Assembly: GCA_947648905.1 (NCBI GenBank)
Contig: CANSPP010000001.1
Coordinates: 1 to 64,000, forward strand
DNA length: 64,000 nt
Reading direction: 5' to 3'
Origin: an uncultured Clostridium sp.
Lineage (GTDB): Bacteria; Bacillota; Clostridia; TANB77; CAG-508
Below are positions 46,861-56,136 of the stretch, piece by piece. Under the pieces are notes generated by a model, which was given only the letters and a program-made list of their open reading frames with translations, was not told the DNA's origin and searched no databases. Numbering within the stretch: the stretch's first letter is position 1; each line of letters begins with the position of its first letter. The position numbers and the translations under genes were made by a program.

Positions 46861-49800
46861 TTAATTCTCCCTTTTCTTATATATTCTATATCCATTTCTC
46901 TCTGGTTTTATTTTAGAAACATAACTAAATTTTTTAATCTTATTTAATAATATATCATTCAATTGTATATATGGATTTTTATTCTTCTGTGGTATTTCAC
47001 TGTATGGATATCCTGCATTGCTTAATAAAGTTCCTATTTCTTCTTCTATTAAACTTTCTATATATTTTGTTAATATTTTAATTTTGTTGTCTTGTGGTAT
47101 TCTATAAATGAATACTTTGTTCAATAATTCTGCAGTTGGAATATATTGACTTTTTGTTTTTAGCAAAATATCAGCTATTCTTTCTGCTTCTTCTTTACTT
47201 CTACATTCAATAGTATTTTCTCTATTTTTTATTAATTCTACTTTATCCTTTAGTCCAATCATGTTGTTATTTAATATCACAAAAATATCTTCATTATCAA
47301 ATTCATATTTACTATCTTTAGATATTCTATATATATCATTTTTTACTAATTCACCTATCATCTCCTTATGATTTTCCCTTAATGAGTTGTAAGTTTCTAA
47401 TGTGCAATTTATCTTTCCATATTTTAAAATTTTTTTGCTTCTTTCTCTTGATATTTTTGAAAAATCAAATCTATTATATGTATATTTTATAGCTTGTACT
47501 AGTTCTACATTTAGATTTTCAGTATTCATTATATCTAATGATATTTTTTTATTTAATTCTTCATTACTACTGTTTATCTTGTTAACTGATATTTCTGTAT
47601 TAGTATTTAAAAATTCTATCAAATCATTATCCATCTCATATTGTTCGTAGTATTTTATAATATTATTCCATGTAGGTTTAATTTTACTTTTATGCAATAA
47701 TAACTTCCAGTATTTTGTTTCTATTACAGATATATTTTCAAATACTATTTCCTCTTTTTGTAATATTTCTTCTTTTAATTCCTCACTTATTTTTGAATTG
47801 TTAATAAGTTTAATTATACTATCCTCATCTTCTTTTGTGTTAGTATTTAATTTTAGAAATACTTCTTTTACATATTTTTCTATATTCTCTTCTACAGTTA
47901 ATATGAAAATATTATCGTTACTTTTTAATATACAAGTATAATTTTGTGTATCAATATTTTCTATACCGTTTATTATTTTTTTATTTAGGATAGTTTTAAT
48001 CATTTTAATGTTTATTTCATAACATCTTTCATTTTTTATGTAATCAAATATCTCTAGACTTACACATTTCTCTGATATATTTGAAATTTTTATTTCAATA
48101 TTCTTAAATATCTCTTTTAGTTTATCTGTTTCTTCTTTTGTTTTAAAATAACCAATCAAATCAGGATATTCATTTATAACTTTATTTAATGGTGTTATTT
48201 CATCAATACTAACCAAATCACTTATATCAGCAAATTTCAGAATATTGATTAGATATTCTAGTTTATCCATAAAGTCATCATTAGTATCTATATATTTCCA
48301 TATTGTATGCCATTTTTTGCAAATTTCATTAATAAATACATCTATACTTTTATTATGTTTCATATATTGTATTATAAAATCTTTTGATTCATCAGTTTCA
48401 TCAATGATATTATTTATTAGAATATCTTTTTTATCTTTATAGTTAGTGTTGTTTAATAAATAGTCTAATATATCAAAATTAAAAATGCTCTTATTTTTAA
48501 ATTGGGTTTTATCTATAATATCTATTGTGTTTTCTTTATTTTTTATTGGATAATTATATTCAATTTTTCTTTGTGCGTTAACTTTTTGTACAAAAACTTT
48601 GTCCGATTTATTTAAGCTACCTTCGTGAAAATAATTAATATAATCTTCATAATTTTCATCTATATATCCATTGCTTATAAGATATCTTGTTAAGTCATCA
48701 ATTTCTCCATATTCATTTTTGTTTATTACATCATCGAATGTAAATTCTTGAATCAATTCACTAATTTTCATCTCTGCTATTTTATTACTATTTTCTGTTT
48801 TAAGCTTTATCTCTTCTAATAATTTGTTTTTAGCACTCTCTTCTTTGTTTTTTATATTCTCTATTCTTGATAAAATCTTTCCATCTAATAATTCATTAAA
48901 TTTACAAGCTGGAGTATTATAAGCATACTTTTTAATTGTACTATTTTTTAAATTTTCAATATCAAAACTTTTTTCCATAATTTTAGCTATTGTATAATCT
49001 GTATTTTCTATTGAGAATCTATCTTGATATAGACCAACTTTTATTGTTAATTCACCTATAATATATTTTTTTAACTCTTGTAATGATTCTATACTTTCTT
49101 TTTCAATATTCTCTTTCCTAATTTTTAGTTCTTCTATTTTTTTATCTAAATCGCTAGTCAAGTTTTTCACAATATTACTTTTATTTAGGAATATATTATA
49201 TATGATTCCTCCATTGTTTTGAAGTTCTTCAAACTCTGTTGGCGATAAATTTTTGTATACTATTATTGCAAATAGTTTTTGTAATTCTGTAGAATCTAAT
49301 AAATTATTTTTATATGTATAAAATTCATTACATATATTATTCAATATTCTCATATCATTAATATATATTGAAATATTATCTAAAAAACTTGCGTCAAATT
49401 CCTCATTTATATTAATTCCTATTTTTCTTAATTTTGGTATAAGAATTTCTTTTGAATTATTTGAATTAATAAATGGAATTATTGGTAATATGAAATCAAA
49501 AAATTTTGTTCTTTCATTACTATTAGAAAAAACATCATCTTTTACTGCATATATAAATGTAATATTTCTTCTTACTATCTCTGAATTATTTAATAAATTG
49601 TTTAGTTCCCTTAATTTAATAAATATTTCTTTATTATTCAGCCTATCTAGATCTTCAAATATAACTGCTCTATACTTTGTTACTTCAAAGAAATATATTA
49701 TTTCATCCAAATATTTATTAAATATTGACTCATTACTACCTTTTTCTATATCTATTTCCACATCTTTTATCTTTATTTTTGATAATTTTATTCTCTTAAT

Positions 49801-50391
49801 TATATATCTAATACTACTATATATAACTATAAATGAAGATATAATAAATACTAATGTATATATAGTCAATTCTTCTGCTTTGTATATATCTTTTAAATAC
49901 TTATAATAACTTTCTATATCCCCATATCTTGTAGGATCAAATAATTTTAACCCAGAACACCCTATCGCTATAAATAATATTAATGTTACTATTATAGTAA
50001 CTACTGTTTTCATTTTTCTTTCATTGTTAATCTTTTTAAACCTAGAATAATGTATCTTCTTATCCTTCACTTTATAAAATAGTTGCTGTAAAATGCTTTT
50101 TTCGATTTCTTCTTTTGTCATATTTTTTCCATTAAATGAAGCCATCGAAATGGATAATTTTTTAATTCTCTTATTTTTTTGAAAAAATGAATTTATTATA
50201 CTACTTTTTCCTGCTCCATATGGCCCTGTGATAGCTATATTGTGAATTTCTTTATTGTTATCCATTGCCCATTTTAATGCTTCGAAATATTTTTCTTTAT
50301 CTTCTATATCTGACTTTGGGGATAAATTACTGTATGGTAAGTTGTTTTTTGTTTTTAATATTCTATTTAAAATTTCTATTACTTTATACAT
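46861..50391 (-). CDS. YobI/KAP-like membrane P-loop NTPase
   Basis: 1176 residues from the ATG at 50389-50391 (AAAGGAGG upstream). The opening LSPKSDIEDKEKYFEALKWA followed by IAITGPYGAGKSSII (Walker A near residue 50) is the YobI-like P-loop signature. RAVIFEDLDRLNNKEIF is the Walker B. Two transmembrane helices (about 130-150 and 175-200) lie between them, the KAP-NTPase arrangement. The remaining 800 residues are helical and lack known enzymatic motifs. It follows the restriction enzyme gene (75-base gap holding a hairpin) on the same strand. A role in phage defence is inference from position. Confidence 0.8.
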   Translation of the reverse strand: MYKVIEILNRILKTKNNLPYSNLSPKSDIEDKEKYFEALKWAMDNNKEIHNIAITGPYGAGKSSIINSFFQKNKRIKKLSISMASFNGKNMTKEEIEKSILQQLFYKVKDKKIHYSRFKKINNERKMKTVVTIIVTLILFIAIGCSGLKLFDPTRYGDIESYYKYLKDIYKAEELTIYTLVFIISSFIVIYSSIRYIIKRIKLSKIKIKDVEIDIEKGSNESIFNKYLDEIIYFFEVTKYRAVIFEDLDRLNNKEIFIKLRELNNLLNNSEIVRRNITFIYAVKDDVFSNSNERTKFFDFILPIIPFINSNNSKEILIPKLRKIGININEEFDASFLDNISIYINDMRILNNICNEFYTYKNNLLDSTELQKLFAIIVYKNLSPTEFEELQNNGGIIYNIFLNKSNIVKNLTSDLDKKIEELKIRKENIEKESIESLQELKKYIIGELTIKVGLYQDRFSIENTDYTIAKIMEKSFDIENLKNSTIKKYAYNTPACKFNELLDGKILSRIENIKNKEESAKNKLLEEIKLKTENSNKIAEMKISELIQEFTFDDVINKNEYGEIDDLTRYLISNGYIDENYEDYINYFHEGSLNKSDKVFVQKVNAQRKIEYNYPIKNKENTIDIIDKTQFKNKSIFNFDILDYLLNNTNYKDKKDILINNIIDETDESKDFIIQYMKHNKSIDVFINEICKKWHTIWKYIDTNDDFMDKLEYLINILKFADISDLVSIDEITPLNKVINEYPDLIGYFKTKEETDKLKEIFKNIEIKISNISEKCVSLEIFDYIKNERCYEINIKMIKTILNKKIINGIENIDTQNYTCILKSNDNIFILTVEENIEKYVKEVFLKLNTNTKEDEDSIIKLINNSKISEELKEEILQKEEIVFENISVIETKYWKLLLHKSKIKPTWNNIIKYYEQYEMDNDLIEFLNTNTEISVNKINSSNEELNKKISLDIMNTENLNVELVQAIKYTYNRFDFSKISRERSKKILKYGKINCTLETYNSLRENHKEMIGELVKNDIYRISKDSKYEFDNEDIFVILNNNMIGLKDKVELIKNRENTIECRSKEEAERIADILLKTKSQYIPTAELLNKVFIYRIPQDNKIKILTKYIESLIEEEIGTLLSNAGYPYSEIPQKNKNPYIQLNDILLNKIKKFSYVSKIKPERNGYRIYKKREN

Positions 50392-50412
50392 TCTTTCCTC
50401 CTTTAAATGCAC

Positions 50413-50443
50413 AAAAGTGACCCCTATTATTTAGGTCACTTTT
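50413..50443. terminator. Hairpin between restriction enzyme and NTPase genes
   Basis: AAAAGTGACC / GGTCACTTTT stem; its T-side tail is short. It may limit read-through from the restriction-modification genes into the NTPase gene. Confidence 0.55.
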
Positions 50444-50466
50444 CATTTGTACATCTCATTTTATTT

Positions 50467-52275
50467 TTATGCTACTAATTCTTTTCTCCATAATTCTAAT
50501 TGCTGCTCTATATATTCTCTCCACATTATAGAATTTTCTATTCTTTCATCATCACTACATGCTTCGTATAACTTCATAACCGATTGATGTTTTAAAGTTT
50601 TTCCTTTTTCTTGTAGTATTTTTATAGTTTCTAATATGTAAATTAATTGGTTTATTGTAATTGGTATTATCTTCTGTTTTTTACCTTCATATTGGAACTT
50701 TACTGAATTAAAAAATGTATTTATTGTATCTTGGTGTAATGATGGCGCTATAAATAAACAATAATTAGGCAATTCTGTATTTGAGTTTTCAAAATCTCTT
50801 AAATGTCTCATAACTGGCTGTCCCTCATTATACCATTGGTCTCTATTGCAAAGCATTGTTACTTCGCATATTGATGAAAAATCTTTGTAGTAACATTCTA
50901 TATCAGCAACTCCTGAAGGTGCAGTGTATGTTGGCTCATTATCATCACCCACTGGAGCATTTGGTTTAATTAAAAGCGAGTCATTAATTATATTAAGTGC
51001 TACATTAGACCATTTTTCAAGCTCTATTGAATATTTTTTTGCAAGATTTGTTCTATTTCTATCTCTAATATCTATTAGTGCTTGTATAGCTTCTTCAATT
51101 TTATTAGTGTTTTCATGATATTCTTTTTTTATCTTTTGATTTTGTAGTTCTCTTCTATATGCTCTGTATTCTTTTATTCTTAATTTTATATTATCCATGT
51201 CATATTCATCTTCAATTGAAATTGAACTAGATTCGATGTTTAGTTCTTTTTCTAATTCATTTATTTCTGATGTAATCTCTCTTAATATCTTTTTCAACTT
51301 TTCTTCTGTTTCAAATGGCAATTTATAAGCGCCATATACTCCCATATAATTTCGCCATTGTTCCTCTGTAAATTCTAAAGCATGTCCATCATCTGTTTCT
51401 AAAATTGAATTTATTTCAGTCATTCTTCTTGGTTCTAAGTCTATATATGTATAATTATATTTTCCTCTTATATAGATATACTTAGTTAATCTCATATATC
51501 TTATCATATTATCTGTATATTCAGATGTATTGCTTTCAGGGTTTTTAAAATTCTTTAAATAATTCTTTGCATAATTTCTTACATAATCATCTCTTTCTAT
51601 TTCTCTTAGTGATTCATATTCTTCTCTAAATTTAATTACTTTTTCAGCAACCATATTAACTTCTTTATATGATTTTAAGGATAATGCAAAAATTCCAAAT
51701 TCATGTTTAGATATTCCTTTTTCTTTCATTCCTAAATCATTACATCTTTCATTTACTCTTTTTATAAGTCTTAATGTATTTATAAAAGGTTTTGTATTCC
51801 AATCTTTAAACCCTCCTTCATATGGATTTGGGTATTGGAATTTTAGTAAACTATCCATCATAAAATCATCAAACTCTATCTTGTTTTCTGCAAGTTTTCT
51901 TCCAACATCTGAAATTGCCACTTTTCCATCTATTATATATACTAATCCTAATTTTACTAGTGGAGACATTGACTGTCTACCTCTCATAGGAGGATCTTCA
52001 TATTTTTTTGCCTCAAAAATTTCTTTAGCCTCTTCAAAGGTCATTTCCTTACTTTTATCTCTCAATATATTACATTGTTTTTCATTTAATTTATTAAATG
52101 TCTGCGCATTATCAGAATTATTTAAATATTGTCTATTCTTTATAAGACGAATTTGAAATTCCATCTGTGTAAGTTGATTCCATTCTTTTCCTTCTAATTC
52201 AGTTGCTGTCTTTAAAAAACCTTCTATTCTTTCAGCTTCTCTTATTGTTGTACTCATACTCCATAAAGTATCCAT
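50467..52275 (-). CDS. Type IIS restriction endonuclease, AlwI/BspD6I-like
   Basis: 602 residues, about the length of Nt.BspD6I (604). The start (WSMSTTIREAERIEGFL) matches AlwI-family enzymes. The C-terminal catalytic domain has Glu420 (LEKW), Asp458 (VADIE), Glu471 (CEVT), Glu484 and His491, with spacing equal to the five active-site residues I recall for BspD6I (E418, D456, E469, E482, H489), offset by +2 throughout. These enzymes recognise a 5-base asymmetric site (GGATC or GAGTC) and cut outside it. It starts 2 bases after the methyltransferase stop. No small-subunit partner is visible nearby. Confidence 0.87.
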   Translation of the reverse strand: MDTLWSMSTTIREAERIEGFLKTATELEGKEWNQLTQMEFQIRLIKNRQYLNNSDNAQTFNKLNEKQCNILRDKSKEMTFEEAKEIFEAKKYEDPPMRGRQSMSPLVKLGLVYIIDGKVAISDVGRKLAENKIEFDDFMMDSLLKFQYPNPYEGGFKDWNTKPFINTLRLIKRVNERCNDLGMKEKGISKHEFGIFALSLKSYKEVNMVAEKVIKFREEYESLREIERDDYVRNYAKNYLKNFKNPESNTSEYTDNMIRYMRLTKYIYIRGKYNYTYIDLEPRRMTEINSILETDDGHALEFTEEQWRNYMGVYGAYKLPFETEEKLKKILREITSEINELEKELNIESSSISIEDEYDMDNIKLRIKEYRAYRRELQNQKIKKEYHENTNKIEEAIQALIDIRDRNRTNLAKKYSIELEKWSNVALNIINDSLLIKPNAPVGDDNEPTYTAPSGVADIECYYKDFSSICEVTMLCNRDQWYNEGQPVMRHLRDFENSNTELPNYCLFIAPSLHQDTINTFFNSVKFQYEGKKQKIIPITINQLIYILETIKILQEKGKTLKHQSVMKLYEACSDDERIENSIMWREYIEQQLELWRKELVA

Positions 52276-52277
52276 TT

Positions 52278-54257
52278 TTACCTCCTATAATTTGTTATTA
52301 AAACTTCTTTTGTTGAATCATTTTTATTTAATTTATGATAATTTGAATTATTATAATTATAATCTAGATTGTGAATAACAAAGTTGTTTTTTTCGCACCA
52401 ATCAATTAATATATCATTTTTCATGCCTCTGTGTTCTAGTACATTTGATAAAGCAAATTTGTTTCCTTTAGAATCTATTTCTTTTATAAAATCCAATAAC
52501 TCGATTTCCTTTTCTCTATTCCACCCAGAATTTTCATTATAAGTTGCTTCTCCTAAATAGTATGGTGGATCAAAGTAGAAGAACATTTTATTATTTATAT
52601 CTTTTACAACATCTTTATAGTCTTTATTTATAAAATCAACATTAATATTTGCAAGTCTTTCATTAAAATGTAATAGATTTTTTCTTACAGCATTATTAAA
52701 ATCTCTTTTTCCAACAGGTGAATTAAATTCTCCCTTCTTATTAAATCTAATTTGATTATTAAACGAATATATTAACAGTGTTAGAAACATATAATCTTTA
52801 ATTTCACTATCTTCTTTTATACAATTATAGTCTTTTCTTAATTGTCCAAATTGAGTTTTATTATATTTTCCAAGTCCACTATCACTATTTGCATTATAAT
52901 ATTTATATCCATTTCTATATGTATTACTTAATCCATATTTCTCAATAATATTTTCTATATTATCTATTATATTTATATAACTGTTATTTTTCATTAGCTC
53001 TAAAATTCTTACTAAATTCTCTTGATTATCATTCGCTATTATTTTTTTTGCTTTTATATTAGCTCCTACATTGAAGCCCCCACAGAATATATCTACAAAT
53101 GTGTCTATATTTTCTGGGAAAAATGGTTCTATTTGATTTAACAATTTATATTTTCCACCTGTATAATTAATAGGTGATTTTACATTATTTAGGCTATTGT
53201 TCGAATCTGTATCTATAAAAAATTTTTTTATATTTTTATTCTTTACTTCACAGAAAAATATTCTCTCCTTATGATCTTCTATCTTTGTCTTTCCTGTAGT
53301 AAAAGTATTATAGTTAGTTTCAAATACTTTCACATTTCCTTTGCTTTCTAATATTTCTATTATTTCTTTATCAGAAATTTTTGCTTGAGACCTTCCAACA
53401 CCTTTTTCTCCCATATTGTTATATGAAACCAATATATATTTAGCTTCCAAATTGTCTACTAAATCTTTAAATACTTTTGTCGCTTTAATTGTGCAATATT
53501 CACTTTTTAGTCCAGTTCTATCCATCTTTCTAGCTACGCCAAATACTTCTGGTTTTTTCCACTCAGCTAGATTTTCTAACAAATGATATGCATCTGAATA
53601 TTGTCTAGAATTGTATGGTGGATCTATATATACTATATCTGCTTTAATTTTTTTTGCCAACTCATTACAATCCATATTATATATTTCATTTCCAATATTC
53701 CTATTATCTTCTTTTATATTTAAAGGTATCATTTTAAAGCAATTATTTATTTTATCCTTTTTTATATATGCATCATAATGTCCCACTGTATTTGCTATCC
53801 TATCTGCTGAATATAATAATGATGTAATAAGAATACTTTTTTCTCTATCATTTATTTCTTTATTTTTAAACTTAGTTTCTATATCTTCTCTAATCATTCC
53901 TATTTTTTTAGAATCTTCCATACTAAAATATTTATTGCCAAAATTCTCTGAAAAGTAGTTGTCCTTTACATCATCTATTGCATTATATTTATATATAATA
54001 TTTTCAATTTTTTTTGAATCAAATTCTTCATTGCTAAACCATGCTTTATAAGAACAATAATTAGATTTTAATATATCATTAACATATATTTTTTTATTTT
54101 CCTTATTAAATGCATTTGCTACAACACCAGTTCCACCAAATATATCTAAAAATGAATTATATTCTGAACAATTCTCTTCTATTATTTTTTCTATAAATCC
54201 TAATAATTTGTTTTTACTACCTAAATATCTTCTATTATTTATATCTAGTTTTTCCAT
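52278..54257 (-). CDS. Fused double D12-class adenine methyltransferase
   Basis: 659 residues from the ATG at 54255-54257 (GGAGG five bases upstream). Two complete N6-adenine methyltransferase domains: the first (about 1-330) has RRYLGSKNKLL, DIFGGTGVVA and YIDPPYNSRQYSD; the second (about 355-659) has INYTGGKYKLL, DIFCGGFNVG and FDPPYYLGEATY. Type IIS enzymes with asymmetric sites need a methylase for each strand, and M.FokI-like fusions supply both. It protects the host from the endonuclease encoded 2 bases downstream. Confidence 0.92.
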   Translation of the reverse strand: MEKLDINNRRYLGSKNKLLGFIEKIIEENCSEYNSFLDIFGGTGVVANAFNKENKKIYVNDILKSNYCSYKAWFSNEEFDSKKIENIIYKYNAIDDVKDNYFSENFGNKYFSMEDSKKIGMIREDIETKFKNKEINDREKSILITSLLYSADRIANTVGHYDAYIKKDKINNCFKMIPLNIKEDNRNIGNEIYNMDCNELAKKIKADIVYIDPPYNSRQYSDAYHLLENLAEWKKPEVFGVARKMDRTGLKSEYCTIKATKVFKDLVDNLEAKYILVSYNNMGEKGVGRSQAKISDKEIIEILESKGNVKVFETNYNTFTTGKTKIEDHKERIFFCEVKNKNIKKFFIDTDSNNSLNNVKSPINYTGGKYKLLNQIEPFFPENIDTFVDIFCGGFNVGANIKAKKIIANDNQENLVRILELMKNNSYINIIDNIENIIEKYGLSNTYRNGYKYYNANSDSGLGKYNKTQFGQLRKDYNCIKEDSEIKDYMFLTLLIYSFNNQIRFNKKGEFNSPVGKRDFNNAVRKNLLHFNERLANINVDFINKDYKDVVKDINNKMFFYFDPPYYLGEATYNENSGWNREKEIELLDFIKEIDSKGNKFALSNVLEHRGMKNDILIDWCEKNNFVIHNLDYNYNNSNYHKLNKNDSTKEVLITNYRR

Positions 54258-54410
54258 TTGTTCCTCCATTTCCTTTTTGCGCATCGTATCTACTTATTTA
54301 TACTACAAATATATATTTTTTTCAATAAAATTTTCTAAAAAATCATATAATTTTTACTTGCTATTTATGAATCTTTAAGTTTAAATACACAACCGATTGG
54401 AGGTGAAAAT

Positions 54411-54683
54411 ATGAATTCAAAATCTATACTAGCTCTATACAATGGAGAATATACCTGTATTGAAAAACCTATCCCAAAAGATTCCAAATATACCAAAGCA
54501 TTATCTAAATGCACTAATCTTCAAGAAAAATTATCTCAATTGGTAGATAAAGAAACTTTTGCTTTAATTGATAAGACTTTAGAGTGTCAAAATGAATTGT
54601 CTGCTATTGAAATGGAAGAAGTATTTGTTGAGGGTTTTTCTTTAGCTATATCCTTAGTGTTAGAAGCGATATCTAACAAATAA
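54411..54683 (+). CDS. DUF6809 family protein
   Basis: 90 residues, helical. LALYNGEYTCIEKPIPKDS and VEGFSLAISLVLEA are typical of this small clostridial family of unknown function. GGAGGTG box; divergent from the restriction-modification operon. Confidence 0.7.
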   Translation: MNSKSILALYNGEYTCIEKPIPKDSKYTKALSKCTNLQEKLSQLVDKETFALIDKTLECQNELSAIEMEEVFVEGFSLAISLVLEAISNK

Positions 54684-54894
54684 GTTACCCCCTCCCCTAT
54701 GTATTTCCCGAAATAATTTCTTTGACTCCCCTCGCCGTTCCCCCTTCTTTATTTTCTAGAGATTAGAGGCGGGGGTGTTCTTTATCTTTTTCGGTATGTA
54801 TTTTTTATTTATGTTTCAATACTTTTATTTATTCTATCCCGATTATCACAGTAAAAAATAGTAACTACCATATGAGGTAATTACTATTCTATTT
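54684..54894. other. Gene-free gap with terminator
   Basis: A G/C-rich patch (CCCCTCGCCG ... GGCGGGGGTG) and an inverted repeat AATAGTAACTACC ... TAATTACTATT (54857-54889) that ends the gene at 54895. No ORF seen. Confidence 0.5.
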
Positions 54895-55644
54895 TTACAT
54901 ATGAAAAATTTTAGGTTCCTCTATTTCTACCAAGCCACTACTTATTAATTCTAATTCTAGTTGTTCTCTTTTTATATTACTTATTTGAATTTTTTCTCTA
55001 ATTCTAGTTTTATAATTACTTAATATTACATTGTACAATCCTTTATCATCTTCATTTTGAAATATAAACATATTATTATATCCTTTTAAAAAAGGGTATT
55101 TGTCTTCAATTTCAGATGTTAGTTCTTTCCACATATATGTAACATCTTGAAATCCTCTTTTGGGTTTATCTGTAATATCTGGTATTATCCAATCCCTTCC
55201 TTGTTTTTTTGCACTTCTTATTTTACCTCTTCTTATCCATTGTCTAACCGTAATATCTGTAACATTATATAATTTGGCAAATTCACTAACAGTCATATAA
55301 TCACTTTTTACACTTAATAATATGTATTCATCAGAAAAAGTTGCACTAGATACCTCATTATCCTCTACTTCTAATTCAGTACAAAGAGTTAACCCTAAAT
55401 CGATAGAATCATTTTTTAATAAATAGCTATAGCACCACCAATCATCTGTTAGTTCTGGTAAATTAAGTTCTTCTAATTTTTCTAAAAATTTTTTGCATAA
55501 TTTTAAATATTTAGTCTTATGCTCTTTAGATTGATTTTCCAAATCATCATTTTCTTTGTAATAAGTATAATGACTTTTAAACTCTTCGATAATTTCTTCT
55601 TTAGTTTGTGCATAAAATTCCTTAAATATTTCTTCTTTTTTCAT
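54895..55644 (-). CDS. Helix-turn-helix protein
   Basis: 249 residues from the ATG at 55642-55644 (AAGGGAGA upstream). A MerR/HTH_17-type DNA-binding region lies near 125-165 (VSEFAKLYNVTDITVRQWI, RRGKIRSAKKQGRDWII), the excisionase-like fold. The N-terminal half is acidic and of unknown fold. The promoter just upstream overlaps palindromes, suggesting self-regulation. Confidence 0.72.
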   Translation of the reverse strand: MKKEEIFKEFYAQTKEEIIEEFKSHYTYYKENDDLENQSKEHKTKYLKLCKKFLEKLEELNLPELTDDWWCYSYLLKNDSIDLGLTLCTELEVEDNEVSSATFSDEYILLSVKSDYMTVSEFAKLYNVTDITVRQWIRRGKIRSAKKQGRDWIIPDITDKPKRGFQDVTYMWKELTSEIEDKYPFLKGYNNMFIFQNEDDKGLYNVILSNYKTRIREKIQISNIKREQLELELISSGLVEIEEPKIFHM

Positions 55645-55658
55645 ATTATTTCTCCCTT

Positions 55659-55707
55659 TGTATTGTTTCAATACATTTATTGTATCGCAGTGATACAATA
55701 TTGTCAA
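55659..55707 (-). promoter_or_regulatory. Promoter with overlapping palindromes
   Basis: TTGACA (55702-55707), 17-bp spacer, TACAAT (55679-55684) on the minus strand. The palindrome TTGTATC-n5-GATACAA (55680-55698) covers the -10 and spacer, and TGTATTG-TTT-CAATACA (55659-55675) lies downstream. Good operator candidates. Confidence 0.7.
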
Positions 55708-55738
55708 TACTAAAAAATAAAGTAATTACATTTAGTAA

Positions 55739-56125
55739 CTACTTTATCTCATATTCCCACAAACTCAATTTACCTTTTGCTTCTATTGGCTCATCAAATA
55801 CTTCTACATTTTCTAGCTGCCAACCATAATTTTCTTTAAAAGAACTATCTGTGTATATATCTTTATTTTCTTTTAATAACATCTCTTTAAATTCCAGTGA
55901 CATTTTCACACAATCTACTAATGTTACTTTTCCTAATATTTTTCCTACTGGCAAATCTTCTGGAATATATTTTGATAATCTTTTCATTGCTTCTTTATCT
56001 ATACCTTTTCCTGCATGTATTAGTAAATCTCCTCTATATTTAGTTTGCCAGCTTCTAAATTCAAACCTCTTATCTTTTTGCATTATCAATGTTGCCCATG
56101 GCTGTTTTATAGTTAATACCTTCAT
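55739..56125 (-). CDS. ASCH domain protein
   Basis: 128 residues. LTIKQPWATLIM, RFEFRSWQTKYRGDLLIHAGK and GKILGKVTLVDCVKM are the ASCH (PUA-like) fold, thought to bind RNA or modified nucleic acid; some members are N4-acetylcytidine amidohydrolases. It starts 11 bases after the Cys-rich gene at 56137, so the two form an operon. Confidence 0.85.
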   Translation of the reverse strand: MKVLTIKQPWATLIMQKDKRFEFRSWQTKYRGDLLIHAGKGIDKEAMKRLSKYIPEDLPVGKILGKVTLVDCVKMSLEFKEMLLKENKDIYTDSSFKENYGWQLENVEVFDEPIEAKGKLSLWEYEIK

Positions 56126-56136
56126 AAATACTTCTC

